DNA from: Ditylenchus dipsaci
Lineage: Eukaryota; Nematoda; Chromadorea; Rhabditida; Anguinidae
Length of the DNA: 64,000 nt
NCBI GenBank assembly: GCA_004194705.1
Contig: SADC01000252.1
Coordinates: 49,175-113,174, forward strand
Direction of reading: 5' to 3'
Part shown: piece after piece, positions 1 to 11,144 of the stretch
How positions within the stretch are numbered: position 1 is the first letter of the stretch
How the letters are laid out: each line of letters opens with the position of its first letter
Notes under the pieces: generated by a model
The model's database searches: none
Told to the model about the DNA's origin: nothing
Seen by the model: the letters and a program-made list of their open reading frames with translations, nothing else
Program-made: the position numbers and the translations under genes

Positions 1-12
1 GGCCGTTTTCTT

Positions 13-162
13 ATGGCTCTTTCACGGACTGCGACTTAGACTGAGACTTAGACTTAGACTGAGACTGAGACTTAGACTGAGACTAAGAGGTGTTCATGTA
101 GCCAAAATAGTCTCAGTCTAAGTCTCAGTCTAAGTCTAAGTCGCAGTCCGTGAAAGAGCCAT
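13..162. repeat. Perfect-arm hairpin with iterated AGACTTAGACTGAG arms
   Basis: An inverted repeat begins ATGGCTCTTTCACGGACTG and closes with its complement, with a loop of roughly 25 bases. Both arms are tandem variants of AGACTTAGACTGAGACTT. It looks like a small foldback transposable element. No coding sequence is visible. Confidence 0.8.
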
Positions 163-310
163 TACGTACATCTTTGTGACTGAGTTACCTGAAACTAGAA
201 CATGAAACCGGATCTGGCAATACATTCCACGTCGAAAATGAATAGGGTAGGATAGAAGATTAGGCTGGAATAGGAAATGAGTAGGGTGCAAAGACAGGGT
301 ACAGAACGTT

Positions 311-473
311 TGACCGCCGGCAAATTTTGACCGCCACTAATTTGACTGCCGCTAGACTGACCGCCCCCTAAATTGACCGCCAGCCAAGTTTGACCGCCAC
401 TAAGTTGACCGGCAGTGCATTTTGACCGCCACTAAGTTGACCGGCAGTGCATTTGACCGCCAGCATATTTAGA
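311..473. repeat. Iterated TTGACCGCC array, one arm of an element
   Basis: About nine copies of a TTTGACCGCCACTAAG-like unit run in one direction. No inverted partner arm is seen to the right, so this may be one arm of an element whose other arm is outside the window or lost. The 386 bases that follow, to 859, hold no gene I can support. Confidence 0.6.
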
Positions 474-859
474 CCAATTTTTATATCTGAATTTTTTTTT
501 AATTTTAAAAATTTGGGCGCTGGGTAACCGACGCAGCACTAAATTTTTTGAATATTCTCGACATTTTGAAATTCAACAGTGTGTTTTTTGGTCACTTTGA
601 CTTCTAACGTAGACCCTGGCGTCAACAAACAAAAATTTTAAGGCCAAACACATGTCATACGTTTTGACGCCGATTCTTTTGAGCGTGCAGGTATGTTTCT
701 GAGTCACACCTATTGGTTTTCGCTCAAAAAATACAAATGCTTCAATTTGGCGAAAATTTTTATACAAAATAGGTAAATGCCTCAAAAATATTAACCAGAA
801 ATTTGTACGATTCATGGACCACGAAACAGGAAGATGCTAAGAAATTATACAAAACGGAG

Positions 860-1048
860 TACAGTCAAGTCTCGATTTAACGAAACCCCGATTTAACGAA
901 ACTCTTGATTTAACGAACCTTTTTTGGTGGCTATTTGGCCACCGATTAAATAAAATGACTAAAATAAGCTCTCGATTTAACGAAACCTTCGATTTAACGA
1001 ACATTTTTGGCGGTCCCCAGGGGTTCGTTAAATCGAGACTTGACTGTA
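860..1048. mobile_element. Tc1/mariner-type MITE, TACAGTCAAGTCTCGATTTA termini
   Basis: The termini are inverted copies of TACAGTCAAGTCTCGATTTA, bounded by TA on both sides as expected for the TA target duplication of Tc1/mariner/pogo elements. The interior repeats ATTTAACGAAAC. It is non-autonomous: there is no transposase. Confidence 0.75.
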
Positions 1049-1109
1049 CTGCTTAAAAAAAAGTAAGAACCCAATAAATGTGTTTATTCGGGGAAAAAAC
1101 AGCATTTGG

Positions 1110-1336
1110 CGCTAGCAGCGAATAACCCCCCCCCCCCAAGCATCCGACCTTTAAAAATTGCTGTAACTACCCTAGCAAACAACAAGTTTAGGCTTAGCCT
1201 TAGGCTTGGGGTAGGCCAGCGTACGGAAGTTGTGACTAATAAATAGTTTACGCACTTTTCTGGGGTCTGGGACATGTATTTGGGTACTCATTACTTAAGT
1301 AAAAAGGAAAATTTGTGGGGGTATTCGCTACTAGGG
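1110..1336. mobile_element. MITE with GCGAATACCCCC / GGGGGTATTCGC termini, copy 1
   Basis: The ends read GCAGCGAATAaCCCCC and GGGGGTATTCGCTAC. A second copy in the opposite orientation lies at 30402-30628. Both share an interior with a TTAGGCTTAGCCTTAGGC-like stretch and the sequence CGTACGGAAGTTGTGACTAA. No ORF is shared. Confidence 0.65.
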
Positions 1337-2455
1337 TCCAGCATTCCATAGCAACAATTATTTATCCAACAGGAGTGGTAGTAACAATCAAAATATCCGC
1401 GGATACGGATAAATATCGGCGGATAAAATCCGTAGTAACAATCAAATATCCGCGGATATTGATCCGTGTCCGCGGATATTATCCTTAGCCTGGTTGGGAG
1501 CAGGATAAATCCGCGGATAAAAATATTTTCTTATGTACTTTAAAATCGATTACCACCCAAAAACGCGTGAATACGTTTGAATAGGTGTACTATACTGCTA
1601 AAAAGAAGTTTTGTTCAAAAAGCAGTCTTTTAGTCGTGTTTTTGCTGCACTAAATTTTTCTTCAAAAATTATTACAAATTATTTTTTTTATCATTTCAGC
1701 ACAGAGAAAATGCTTAGCAATCATTGAAACATGATTCCGAAAACAAATCTATCTGGGGATAGTTATACTTTGGATTTTAACACAAGACTTCGAAAAAGAG
1801 CTTCTGCGGTTTCTAAGTGTATAATTTTTTTAGAAAAATACTTTTCCATCCCTGTTTTTGACTAAATGTAGAAATTACAAAAACTTCAGACAGATTTGAG
1901 GGAACACTTGTGCAAAATTATTAGAAAACATGGTGCAAAAAAGATTTAGGCAATATTTCTCGACTGATTTTGTGAAATAACACATGAATAAATATAAATA
2001 AAACGTTTTCCTGGTTTAAAGGGGCATGCCCACGCCAATAAGTCTGATTTCAAGTGTTTGAATTCCCGGGCACAGTTTTTCAGATGAAGACAAAATAAAT
2101 TTGAATTTGTTTCTCATTTCAAAATTTTTTATGGTATGCTTCTAGTCGTCTCAGGCCTTGCACACAATGGTGGACTGTAAATTCAGCAATCCTCACTCAG
2201 AAATAGCCATAACTCTTTTTAAAAATTTTCCAAAAATTATTCCTTTTGTGCCATTTTGTAGCTGAGCGCTAACTGTGCGACATGTTTCTTTTTATCGCCC
2301 TTCTTGTTTACCCTGTTTCATATAAAATGTAGTCGTTGTGCACGTTTCTTGTTCAATGCTTGTTTTGGCTTTATGCTGCGGTAAGAGTAGGATTTGTATT
2401 GTTTTCAGGTTTATTTTGCTGATCTGCAAATTCAAAATTTCAATCACTAGACAAA

Positions 2456-3091
2456 ATGGTTGGCCGAGTTCGTACCAAGACAGTCAAGAAGGCTTCGCGA
2501 AATATCATCGAGAAGTACTATCCCAAGTTGACGCGTGATTTCCACACCAACAAGCGAATTTGTGAGGGTGGGTTATATTCACCGCTATTTTAACACATAT
2601 TTGACCTTATATCTTTCAGAAATAGCAGTGATCCCGAGCAAAAAGATGAGAAACCGAATTGCTGGGTATGTTTTCTTGATTTGTGTTTCAAGTTTGTGAC
2701 AATTTCGCTTTCTATCCACTACCATAATTTTGTAAAAGCGTGTGCCGAAATTTTGTTCTGCTTCATAGTGCTTCCTAAATCCTGCTTCCTAGTCACAATC
2801 CACTCTATTTAGGTTCACCACCCATTTGATGAAGCGTATCGAGAAGGGCCAGTTCGTGGCATCTCCATTAAGCTGCAGGAAGAGGAACGTGAGCGTCGCG
2901 ACAACTACATGCCCGAGATGTCTTATCTGGATCCCTCTCTCCATCCGTCACTCGCCGTTGACCAGGAGACTAAGGAAATGATCGAGCATTACGTAAGTCA
3001 TCTTTAGCTTGGGTGAGTGAACACGAAGCACGTCCGTATTTTTTAGGGCCTGAGCATTCCAGTTGAGCTGAAGAGCGCTGCTCGTCGTTAA
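2456..3091 (+). CDS. RPS17: 40S ribosomal protein S17 (eS17), four exons
   Basis: This is a small-subunit ribosomal protein. Exons are 2456-2567, 2620-2665, 2813-2992 and 3047-3091, all joined by GT..AG introns of about 52, 147 and 54 bases. The product starts [20 protein letters not shown] and contains the family blocks [20 protein letters not shown] and [20 protein letters not shown]. The predicted length is about 127 residues, slightly shorter than usual (about 130-135), and the C-terminal tail (ending ELKSAARR) diverges from other animals. Exon 3 lacks one base near 2850: the text reads AAGGGCCAGTTCGT where GPVRG needs one more base. Given similar losses elsewhere, this is probably a sequence error. 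A possible tiny 5'-UTR intron (2381-2408) precedes the ATG. A polyadenylation signal follows at 3161. The gene lies inside two nested sets of inverted repeats. Confidence 0.93.
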
Positions 3092-3160
3092 GAATCCAAC
3101 AGAATCGAAGTTGCAGTCTCATTTGTTGTTATTCCTGGTGTTTGTCAATTGTGTGTTGGA

Positions 3161-3166
3161 AATAAA
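3161..3166 (+). promoter_or_regulatory. AATAAA polyadenylation signal of RPS17
   Basis: AATAAA lies 70 bases after the RPS17 stop codon. The next foldback element begins only about 13 bases downstream, close to where cleavage would be expected. Confidence 0.75.
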
Positions 3167-3178
3167 ATAGGCTGTATG

Positions 3179-3953
3179 AGAAATGTACCACCAAAAGTGA
3201 GAATTTGGCCGCCTTTTTATTTTTTTGGCCGCCTTTTTTGAATTTCAAATTAAAAATAGAAATTGGCCGCCTTTTTTTAAAAATTGGCCGCCTTTTTTCT
3301 TGTCAATTCCTGTTTTTCAAATTTTAGCTTTAATTTGATGGTAACTTTGCTCTTAATGATGGCAAAAATGAAAGCCCAAAATCTGGGCTGCATATTGGTA
3401 TGAAAAAATCGTGAACTTATAGGAAAAAATTAGAAAATGTAATCAAAAACACCTAGATGGTTATTTCGGCCTCTATCTCCTAAATGGTTTTTGTGTAATT
3501 TTTTGAATTTTACCTTACAAGTTGACACTTTTTTCAAATTAGTGAGTAGCCAAAGTTCTGAGCTTTCGTATTTGCTATTATAGAAAGAGATAGTACCAAC
3601 TTGTAAAAGCTGTAATTCAAAAAACGTTCAAATTACACAAAAACCATTTAGGAGATAGAGGCCGAAATAGCCCTCTAGGTGTTTTTGATTATATTTTCTA
3701 ACTTTTCCTATAAGTTCACCCTTTTTTATACCAGTACGTAGCCCAGATTCTGCGCTCTCATTTTTGCTATCATAAAGAGCAAAATTACCATCAAATTGAA
3801 GCTAAAATTTGAAAAATAGGAATTGACAAGAAAAAAAGGCGGCCAATTTTTAAAAAAAGGCGGCCAATTTCTATTTTTTAATTTGAAATTCAAAAAAGGC
3901 GGCCAAAAAAATAAAAAAGGCGGCCAAATTCTCACATTTGGTGGTACATTTCT
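3179..3953. mobile_element. Foldback element with iterated GGCGGCC arms
   Basis: A 775-bp inverted repeat centred near 3566. The termini are AGAAATGTACCACCAAA and its complement. Each arm carries four copies of AAAAGGCGGCCAATTTTT and then a long near-complementary interior. ORFs in it are by-products of the repeats. It sits directly behind the RPS17 polyadenylation signal. Confidence 0.8.
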
Positions 3954-5036
3954 ATTTGAGCCAATAAAATATGCTTGTAGTATCTGTGGAACTCATGTTT
4001 TCTGAGATTATGTCACTATCTAGGTGGTTTTATCGGTGGATGGAGTCACATTGGCTCAGTTAAAAATTACAAGGTGATTTCTTCACGGATTTGAGTTTTT
4101 GTGAGTGTTATGTAAGCGGGTTTCATAGCGCTGCGTGAGTCAGCGATGAAAACTAATTTTCTCGCCAAGAAACTCACAAAGTCAAAAGTGCAAGTAAGTT
4201 TATCCCTTCGGGGGTGGGGGGGGGGGTGTGAGGGTTCTATTAGGGCGGTTCAGAAAGTTCAAACACTTGGCTATGTTTTTCTTACACTTTTCCATTTATA
4301 AAGTAGTTTGTTGCGTTTTCGGTATCGGTATTCCGTTTTCAAGCCTAAGACAATCATCAAAAGGGGTTGAGGTACTTTAATCTTTTAACATGGTAAAATG
4401 GAGTGTCAGAAGCCTAAAAATCCAAAAACGACACTTTGAATAGCGAAAATATGAATAGATTAAGCGAGCTGAGATTAAAGATTTGTAGTAGTTTGGGTGC
4501 GATTAAGCGTGGGTAGAGTACCCGCTAGGTGGCTTACCTTAATATAAGCAGGGTAATTTGCCAAGTACCTCTCGGAGACCATACACATGGTGTTATCAAG
4601 CGAGAAAATAATTTCCGAAATTGTTTTATCGTGGTCACTATGTAGGTATGAATGTACACAGGCACCACCTATATACAATGATAAATAAAATGGCGGTAGG
4701 ATTATGTCACGGTAGAACTTTGTCCGGTAGAGCTTTGTCGTTTACACCTTCCATCCTATGGCAAATGGGATCCGTTTATGTTGGATGAAAAATTAACGGA
4801 CTTATAAAATTACAATTGGTGTCGCGGAATGGCATTTGGACGAATAACTGAGACGAAAAATTTCTTGACCTAAGAAGCGAGTTATTGACCAATTGAACTC
4901 GATAAAGCTGTGCAAGAAATGTAAAATTCAATATTTTCAAGATGAGAAACCAAAAATTACAAACCGAGACTCGTTTTGTCCCTAAAATTGGGTATTGCTG
5001 AACAAGATGATAAGTGTTACGGAAAAAAGATCGCAA
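3954..5036. other. No gene seen
   Basis: A+T-rich sequence with short G runs (4208-4228). ORFs are under 90 codons, have no recognisable domain and no splice-consistent extension. Confidence 0.5.
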
Positions 5037-6001
5037 ACTGTGAGACGACTAGAGAAACACGATAAGAACGTTTGAAATGAGAAACAAATTCAAATTTATT
5101 TTGTCTTCATCTGAAAAACTGGTGCCCGGGAATTCAAACATTTGAAATGAAACTTATTGGCGTGGGCATGCCCCTTTAAAGAGAACATAAAAAATAGTAG
5201 TTTAGCTTTTTTTACTTCTAGTGGAAATAACTATGATCATATTTATTCGCAGATTTTATCCACGGATAAATCCGCGGATATATCCGCGGACTTATCCTTA
5301 GCTGCGGATGAATCCGCGGATTTCATCCGTATCCGCGGATATTTATATCTGTGATTGTTACTACGGGTTTTATCCACGGATTTTATCTGTATCCGCGGAT
5401 TTTATCCGTTGATTGTTACTACCACCCCAGATGTCTTACATGTAAAATACAGAAGATCACTTTTCATATGAAAGCATTTTTGCAGCTTGTTTACTCAGAG
5501 AGATTGTCGACAGTTTGAAACAACAACGACAACCCTGAAATCCGAGAAGTTTGCAGTCGATTTTAAGATCTTCGAGTGCTCAACTAATTCCTGAAAAGTG
5601 GAATCGGAGAGCTTGTAGTAATTTTAAAAAACGATAAAAAAAAACTAGCGAAAACGATTATTCGGGCTGAGATATGGAGTCTGTACGAGGGAATCTACTA
5701 GAGAGAGAGATTTGATACAGAAACTGCCGCAACCTCTTTTAATCCCAATGAGGCCTTATTTTTCAAACCTACCGCAAATCAGAAAAATTAGGGGCCAATC
5801 ATTTTTAGGTGGAAATCCAAAACGGTAGAATCGGTAGAGCACGTAGAATTCAAGAAAAAAAACAGATTCGCAAAATATTCGTGCTAGGCTAAGATACAGG
5901 TCTTCAAAGTTAGGAGCGGGTGATTGATGAGGTTATACGGTATGCGACAGAAAACAGACATTAGAACAGGTAGCGAAGGACAACCACAATTTCTCAACAA
6001 T

Positions 6002-6007
6002 TTTATT
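6002..6007 (-). promoter_or_regulatory. AATAAA signal downstream of the zinc-finger exon
   Basis: TTTATT on the plus strand gives AATAAA on the minus strand, about 50 bases past the TAG stop at 6055-6057. Confidence 0.45.
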
Positions 6008-6054
6008 GCAACCAACATCACACATTTGAAACAACATTAATCTCCTTTTTCTCA

Positions 6055-6226
6055 CTAGGCCCTCGGACCCTGCCCATCAGACGGCTCTTGATCTAAAATT
6101 TCAAAAACATTAACAGAAACAAACGATAAAATAAAATGCTTACCATGTTTGTCACGCAAATGCTTTACGAGATCAGCGTAGTGTCCAAAGAGTTGCTTAC
6201 GTCCACACCCGTCAACAGAGCAAAAT
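6055..6226 (-). CDS. 3' end of a possible C2H2 zinc-finger gene
   Basis: On the minus strand, about 6144-6226 reads FCSVDGCGRKQLFGHYADL followed by VKHLRDKH, which carries Cys-x4-Cys and His-x4-His pairs typical of a C2H2 zinc finger. A canonical donor (GTAAGC) follows, then an acceptor and a last exon 6055-6092 encoding DQEPSDGQGPRA and a TAG stop. AATAAA on the same strand (complement of 6002-6007) lies about 50 bases beyond the stop. Upstream coding sequence is not resolved: the zinc-finger frame meets a stop just before the first Cys, either a frameshift or an unrecognised exon boundary. No family beyond C2H2 can be assigned. Confidence 0.4.
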
Positions 6227-6549
6227 CAGCAATGTCCAAGTACACTTCGAATGAAAGCATTATTCAGAGAGAAATACGTTACAATCTGAACCACATAACT
6301 TTGTAAAATTTATGAGTGACTGAAAGATCTAATCACTGCTGCAAATATCCTAAGGCGCTGACTCAACTTTTAATTTTTTGTTGGAAAAAATTTCGGGCAA
6401 TACTTTTTTTTGGCGCAAATCTGTTTTTTTGTGCAAATTTTTCTTCAGCCTGTTTCTCTTAAAAATTTTTATATTTTTCAAGGTTTTAACACCACTATGG
6501 AGTTCTGCGATTCTACTTTCTGATAAAGTATTCTTCATTACATTACCTT

Positions 6550-6638
6550 ATGGCTGTCCACATACTGAGAGTGAGAGTGAGAGTAAGTTGTCATTGTGAA
6601 CACTCCCACTCTCACTCTCGGGTGTTCACAATGCGTTT
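6550..6638. repeat. GAGAGTGAGAGTGAG hairpin, imperfect copy
   Basis: An imperfect inverted repeat. The left arm carries CACATACTGAGAGTGAGAGT and the right arm carries ACTCTCACTCTC. A cleaner copy of the same element is at 20052-20153. The roughly 700 bases after it, to 7380, show no gene. Confidence 0.65.
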
Positions 6639-7380
6639 TTACCATTTTGCATTTAACTAATTATTTTAATATTTTATTTTTGAAATTTCATCATAATATT
6701 GTAAATTACAACAAAAGATTGCTTGTTGGATAGTTATCATGTAAAATTTTGATATTAGACACAGGACTATTAATACAGGTTTCATAGCATTTTAAACATT
6801 ATTTTATGTTCTTATTTCTTCATTCATTTCTCCCTATCCGAGCCCCTATTCATAGTTGTCCAAAATTGTTCTTATATCTTCTTTTAACTCCAAGAGAGTA
6901 AAGCTGCTATCCTTTCCCAACGCTTTAATCCAATAAACTGACTGCACAAATAGGGAGAATTCAACAGTCGGTGTAAAATCTCGCGGTGTCCCGAATCCAC
7001 AATATTGTAGATTTGCTTCAAAATCGTTATGTGATTTCGCTAAATTAGACCAATTCTTATGGATGCTTTTTCAATTTTTTGGAAAGAGCCCGCAACTCTC
7101 GGTGGTAGTAAATCTAAATTCTAAAAAATTGAATTCAGGTGTATGTTGCGGATGAAAATGTCAAAACTATATAGTTTTTCAAAAACGATCGGCAAAATCG
7201 GAATCCTTCTGATAGTTGGTACTAGACTGACCAGTCAGAACCGATCAAAAATTTAAAAACTGGGCTAAAAAGAGACAATACTTTTTGTCTGCACCCCGGC
7301 CGAAAAAATTTTCTGCACCGGTCTAAGTGTGGCAAATCTTGCAGAGTAGACTGATTGAAAAACAAAATTGGTTTGTTCAG

Positions 7381-9933
7381 GTCAGTTCGGCTCACCCATG
7401 TTTCTATGGGAACTGCTCCTGGATGTCATTCTGGCAGCCATTTTAGTGGCTTTTCTCAACTACCAGGTTATTTTTGCAAAGGAACACCAAACTTTTTTTA
7501 CTGATTCCATTGTAGTTTGAGACGGCTTTCCGCATGTCCTTCTTCAGTGATGTGCAAGCCAGAAGGGATACAGCCAAAATGCAGTTAGTCAGAGGTCACC
7601 ACATTCTGATCCTTTCATTTTTTTTCACAAAATTTTTTTTAGATCAAGCTGACTGGCTGCTGACCAACATAATTCCACAACATGCAGTCGAGTCGCTCAA
7701 AACCAACACCAAGTACAGTGAGAACCACAACCTGACTGCCGTTTTGTTTGCCTCCATCACCAACTGGAACGAAATGTACGAGGAGAACTTTGAGGGTTGG
7801 TGTTTGTTGGGCTTGATTTTTGGAATTTGGCTATTGGATTTGTAGGTGGGCGAGAGTTTCTGCGAGTGCTCAATGAAGTGATTGGGGATTTCGATGAATT
7901 ATTGGACAGACCAGAGTTTACCCATGTAGAGAAAATTAAGACTATTGTTCCACTTATATGGCTGCTGCTGGTTTGAATCCTGACAAGAGGCGCCTGTCAT
8001 TACATCCTTATGAACATTTATACCAGGTTTGTGTTTATGAAGATTCAAGAACACAGTAAAATAAAAATACACGCTATTTCTAACTATTTCTAACCAAAGA
8101 CCGAGAAATGGCATCCAACAAGGTCAACCCACGGTCCTATTTAGCCCTGTCTACTTGAAATTAGCTTCCTTAAACGGGCTGAAGTACACTATCTGTACCT
8201 GGCGAAATCGGGTTTTAATTATTTTTAGGGCAGTTTTGGACGTGAAAACGATAAAAAAAGACATTTTTGAAAATTCTTTTTCATCGAAATTTGACTTATC
8301 ACCTTGGTCCCCCAAGATAAGCCAACCTGAAAGGGTGCGTGGATAATTGAAAAAGACAAAATTTGAGCATAGTTTTGTTAGTTGGGGCCTATTGCATAGA
8401 GAAACTCTGGTATGCATATATTTTTTATGCATCCAGAGTTCCTAGATACCCTTTCAGGTTGGTTTACCTTGGTACCCCAAGGCAAAAAGTCAAATTTTGG
8501 TCAAAAAAATTTTTTCCGAAAATGTCTTTCCGCGCCCTGAAAACATGTTTTATGGTGTTTTTACGGTCTAAAACGGCCTTAAAAGTGTTTAAAACCCAAT
8601 TTCGGGCAGGCACAGATAGTACACTCCGGTCCTAAAAAGCTAATGCAAATTAATAAAACAAAAATTTCACAGTTTTTGTGAGGTCAAATAATGGTGAAAT
8701 TACATTTTTACAAGAAAATTAAAAAAACTAAAATGAAATCTATTAAAAATCCCCGGAGCTCTTCCTTAACGAAGCTAATTTGGTATGCGCTCATTCTCAC
8801 GTCAAGATTGATTATTCCATTTTGTTCTACATTTTCCCCATTTTTTCACCGAACTTCAAAATACCCTAAAATGTGTTCAAAATTTTTTAAAATGTCGCTA
8901 AAAAATTATTTTATTCAGTTGATGGAATTCGCACTAGCATTGCAAAATGCGCTGACATTTTTCAATCAGGTATATATGTTTTTAAGACTTTTAAAATTAA
9001 AAAAAATCAAACAATGTCAGGATTTGTTGAACTTTGAATTTGTGTGCAAACTGGGGCTGAACATAGGACCTGTCACAGCTGGTGTTATTGGAACAACTAA
9101 ACTATATTATGGTAAAATAATTGCTGTCGAGGTGGTTATTTAGATTAAATTTAAACCATTGCAGATATTTGGGTGATACAGTTAACATTGCGTCAAGGAT
9201 GTACAGTTGTGGTGTAGAAAACAGGATACAGGTAATTTAGCATTTTAATTTCTGGATAGTGGGCCCTTTAAAATGTCCTTTAACCTCGCAATACAGCCCT
9301 TTGTGCTTATTCTTAATTATTTTTCTAGTCTTTTTATGGCAGAATTTTGACTTGAAAATGGCTTTTGTCTAGTGGAGAATCGGTTGCCAAATATTTCTTG
9401 TTCTTCCTGCTGTTTTTTTCATGAAAAACAGCTTGGCTCTCCTGCTGTTTATTACTTATATTTGTTGAAGTTTTAAGTTTTATTACTACAACCATAATGA
9501 AAGGGAGAGACCAAGCTGTTTTCAGGGAGTACCAATGCTTTTTTTTGCGACCGATTCTACAAGAGTCATGCTTTTTGACCACACCTAAAAAGTCGACTGG
9601 GTGGTGGGGAGGGACATGGTAGGAATTTTATAACTAAGGTTTTTTGAATACGGAACTTTTTCATAATATATAAATTTTTAGTTATAACTTATTTTCAAAC
9701 TCATTTTCAGGTCTCACAACACACTCGTGACTTGCTGATCGATCGCTACGACTTTGAATATCGGGATCACATTGAAGTGAAGGGGGTGGATGGTGGAATG
9801 GACACTTATTTGGTAAAAAAAATACTTCTCCAATCCCATCTCACAACAAATAAATTCAATACAAATTTTTTAGTTGGTGGGTCGCAAAGGAGAGCCTCCG
9901 CTCACTGTGCAAACGCCTAATTTCGACATTTGA
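7381..9933 (+). CDS. ADCY9-like adenylyl cyclase, C-terminal (C2) half
   Basis: Membrane adenylyl cyclase, which makes cAMP from ATP; this part covers the last membrane helix and the C2 catalytic domain. Exons: 7381-7466 ([18 protein letters not shown] helix), 7516-7594, 7643-7795 ([32 protein letters not shown]), 7846-8026 ([24 protein letters not shown], then TYMAAAGLN), 8919-8969, 9021-9111 ([14 protein letters not shown]), 9165-9231 (DTVNIASRM), 9711-9812 and 9874-9933 with TGA. The order and wording match human ADCY9 more closely than other isoforms. The Lys of EKIKTI and the Asn and Arg of VNIASR, which serve ATP binding and catalysis, are present. Single-base losses occur near 7948 and 9173. 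Exons upstream of 7381 are not found; RPS17 lies there instead. A foldback element sits in the 8026-8919 intron. Confidence 0.88.
8157..8655. mobile_element. Foldback element in the cyclase intron
   Basis: Arms at about 8157-8340 and 8440-8655 are inverted copies: GTACACTATCTGTACCTG on the left pairs with the region ending CAGATAGTACACTCCGG on the right, and CTTGGTCCCCCAAG pairs with CTTGGTACCCCAAG. The centre contains a second small palindrome, CTCTGGTATGCATATATT. ORFs here are arm artefacts. Confidence 0.7.
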
Positions 9934-10501
9934 TTATTTTGGAAGGAATCTCTTGCTCACAATTTGATTTTCAATGATTTGTATTTGTTTGGGTGTAGAG
10001 AAAAGATATATTTTGTTGTTGTTAGGGTTGCGTCAGGCGTCTAGAAATGTGTTGTTGTTATTGGCTAATGTTGTCCTTTCCTCATTAGCATCTTCTTATT
10101 TTCTAAAAGTTGATAAAATTGTATTGTATTTAACTGATGTTTGACATTTAAAAGACATTGATTCTACTCCTTCTTGTTATTATTTCTCATCTCTTCAGAT
10201 ATTTTCTCTCTCACTACTCGGGCATTTTTATCTTTTTTCATTTATGTTTTTTGAAATTTATTTTTGCAAAAAGGTGTGAATGAAGGCTAAAGACCGGTGG
10301 GCTTTGGTCTTGTAACAATTTTTAAAAATAGATTCTTACATCATTTATACAATTTTTAAGTGAGATCAAGATCAAACACTAACAATTATCAAGACTTTTT
10401 ATGAGAAAGTGTAGAAAAGAAGTTGTTGTCTTTTTGTTTGTCCTACTTTGACGCCTTTGAACCGAAATAAACAAAAAAAATTCTACGAAAACTATACTTT
10501 A
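9934..10501. other. Downstream of the cyclase stop: no gene seen
   Basis: Probably 3' untranslated sequence followed by intergenic DNA. No clear AATAAA occurs in the first 500 bases after the stop codon (one appears near 10465). Confidence 0.4.
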
Positions 10502-10738
10502 GAGGGCCATTGCCACCTGTTTTGAACTTTCCCCGCCAATTCAAATTTTTTCGCCTGATCATTGAACATCTGTACGGATTTTTCAACTTGGTTTCTAACA
10601 AAGCAAGGCCTAAATTTAATTTTAGGTCTAGTTTTGTTAGCAACCAAGTTAAAAAACCCGAACAGAAGTTCGGTGTTTAGGAATTTTTTTGAATTAGCTG
10701 GGGACAACCATTGTCGGAGACGGCAATGGCCTTTAAAG
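10502..10738. mobile_element. Foldback MITE, TTTTTCAACTTGGTTTCTAA family, copy 1
   Basis: Inverted halves meet near 10618 (CCTAAATTTAATTTTAGG). The arms carry GTACGGATTTTTCAACTTGG and the outer GGCAATGGCC / GGCCATTGCC motif. Related copies are at 12655-12810 (half), 20790-21470 (interrupted) and 37408-37633. Confidence 0.7.
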
Positions 10739-10749
10739 CAGGTTGACAA

Positions 10750-11136
10750 CAGTGCTGTAAATCTCTGCACCGGCTAAACTTCAGGTACCTGTTTCTAGCA
10801 ATTATCAATATCATCCAGCCCGGTGGCGAGGATTATCAGATTATCATCATCAATCGGCACCGATTTAGGAATAAAAAAATTGATTATTTAAACCTTTCTA
10901 GATAGTGGCACCGGCCTGCTGCCCTTTTTAATTTACAAAGGATTTTTACGGCATAATTTCTTTGGCGGACGGCCAGTGCCGCTATGTAGAAAGGTTTAAA
11001 TGATCAATTTTTTTTTATTCCTAGACCGGTGCCGATGTCTCAGCTACCTAATAATTTGCGGCACTGGGCTGGTAATACTAACAACTGCTATAAACAGGTG
11101 CTTGAAGTTTAGCCGATGCCGAGATTTGCAGCACTG
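10750..11136. mobile_element. hAT-like non-autonomous element with 8-bp target duplication
   Basis: Termini CAGTGCTGTAAATCTC and GAGATTTGCAGCACTG are flanked by the direct 8-mer GTTGACAA at 10742-10749 and 11137-11144. The CAGTG..CACTG ends plus an 8-bp duplication are the hallmark of hAT transposons. The interior is a second nested inverted repeat (about 10870-11020). A fragment of the same end occurs near 45205. Confidence 0.85.
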
Positions 11137-11144
11137 GTTGACAA

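Larger units (their letters stand above)
2016..5183. mobile_element. Inner inverted arms (TTTAAAGGGGCATGCCC) flanking RPS17
   Basis: The left arm at 2016-2155 and the right arm at 5037-5183 match in inverse orientation over about 130 bases. They begin TTTAAAGGGGCATGCCCACG, pass through GAATTCCCGGGCAC and end near TCTAGTCGTCTCA. The same terminal sequence occurs at both ends of the short elements at 14884-15112 and 37408-37633, which marks it as a transposon end. RPS17 lies between the arms. Confidence 0.6.
1372..5428. mobile_element. Element with ATCCGCGGAT-iterated inverted arms enclosing RPS17
   Basis: The left arm (1372-1527) and right arm (about 5230-5428) are inverted relative to each other. 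Both start GTGGTAGTAACAATC from the outside and both carry four to five copies of the self-complementary motif ATCCGCGGAT or close variants (AATCCGCGGATAAA). Between them lie a second, inner pair of inverted arms, the whole RPS17 gene and a separate foldback element. No target duplication is recognisable at the outer ends, and no transposase is present. The region may be a composite element or simply repeats that accreted around the gene; the inverted order of both arm pairs favours an element. Confidence 0.55.

Noticed and set aside
8155..8640. Overlapping ORFs of 63-93 codons in the cyclase intron as small genes
   Set aside because: They lie in inverted arms of a foldback element and share no conserved residues.
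7381..9933. Soluble or receptor guanylate cyclase
   Set aside because: [12 protein letters not shown] and the EENFEGG..LLDRP block with a preceding membrane helix match adenylyl cyclase 9 C2; no kinase-like or heme domain precedes it.
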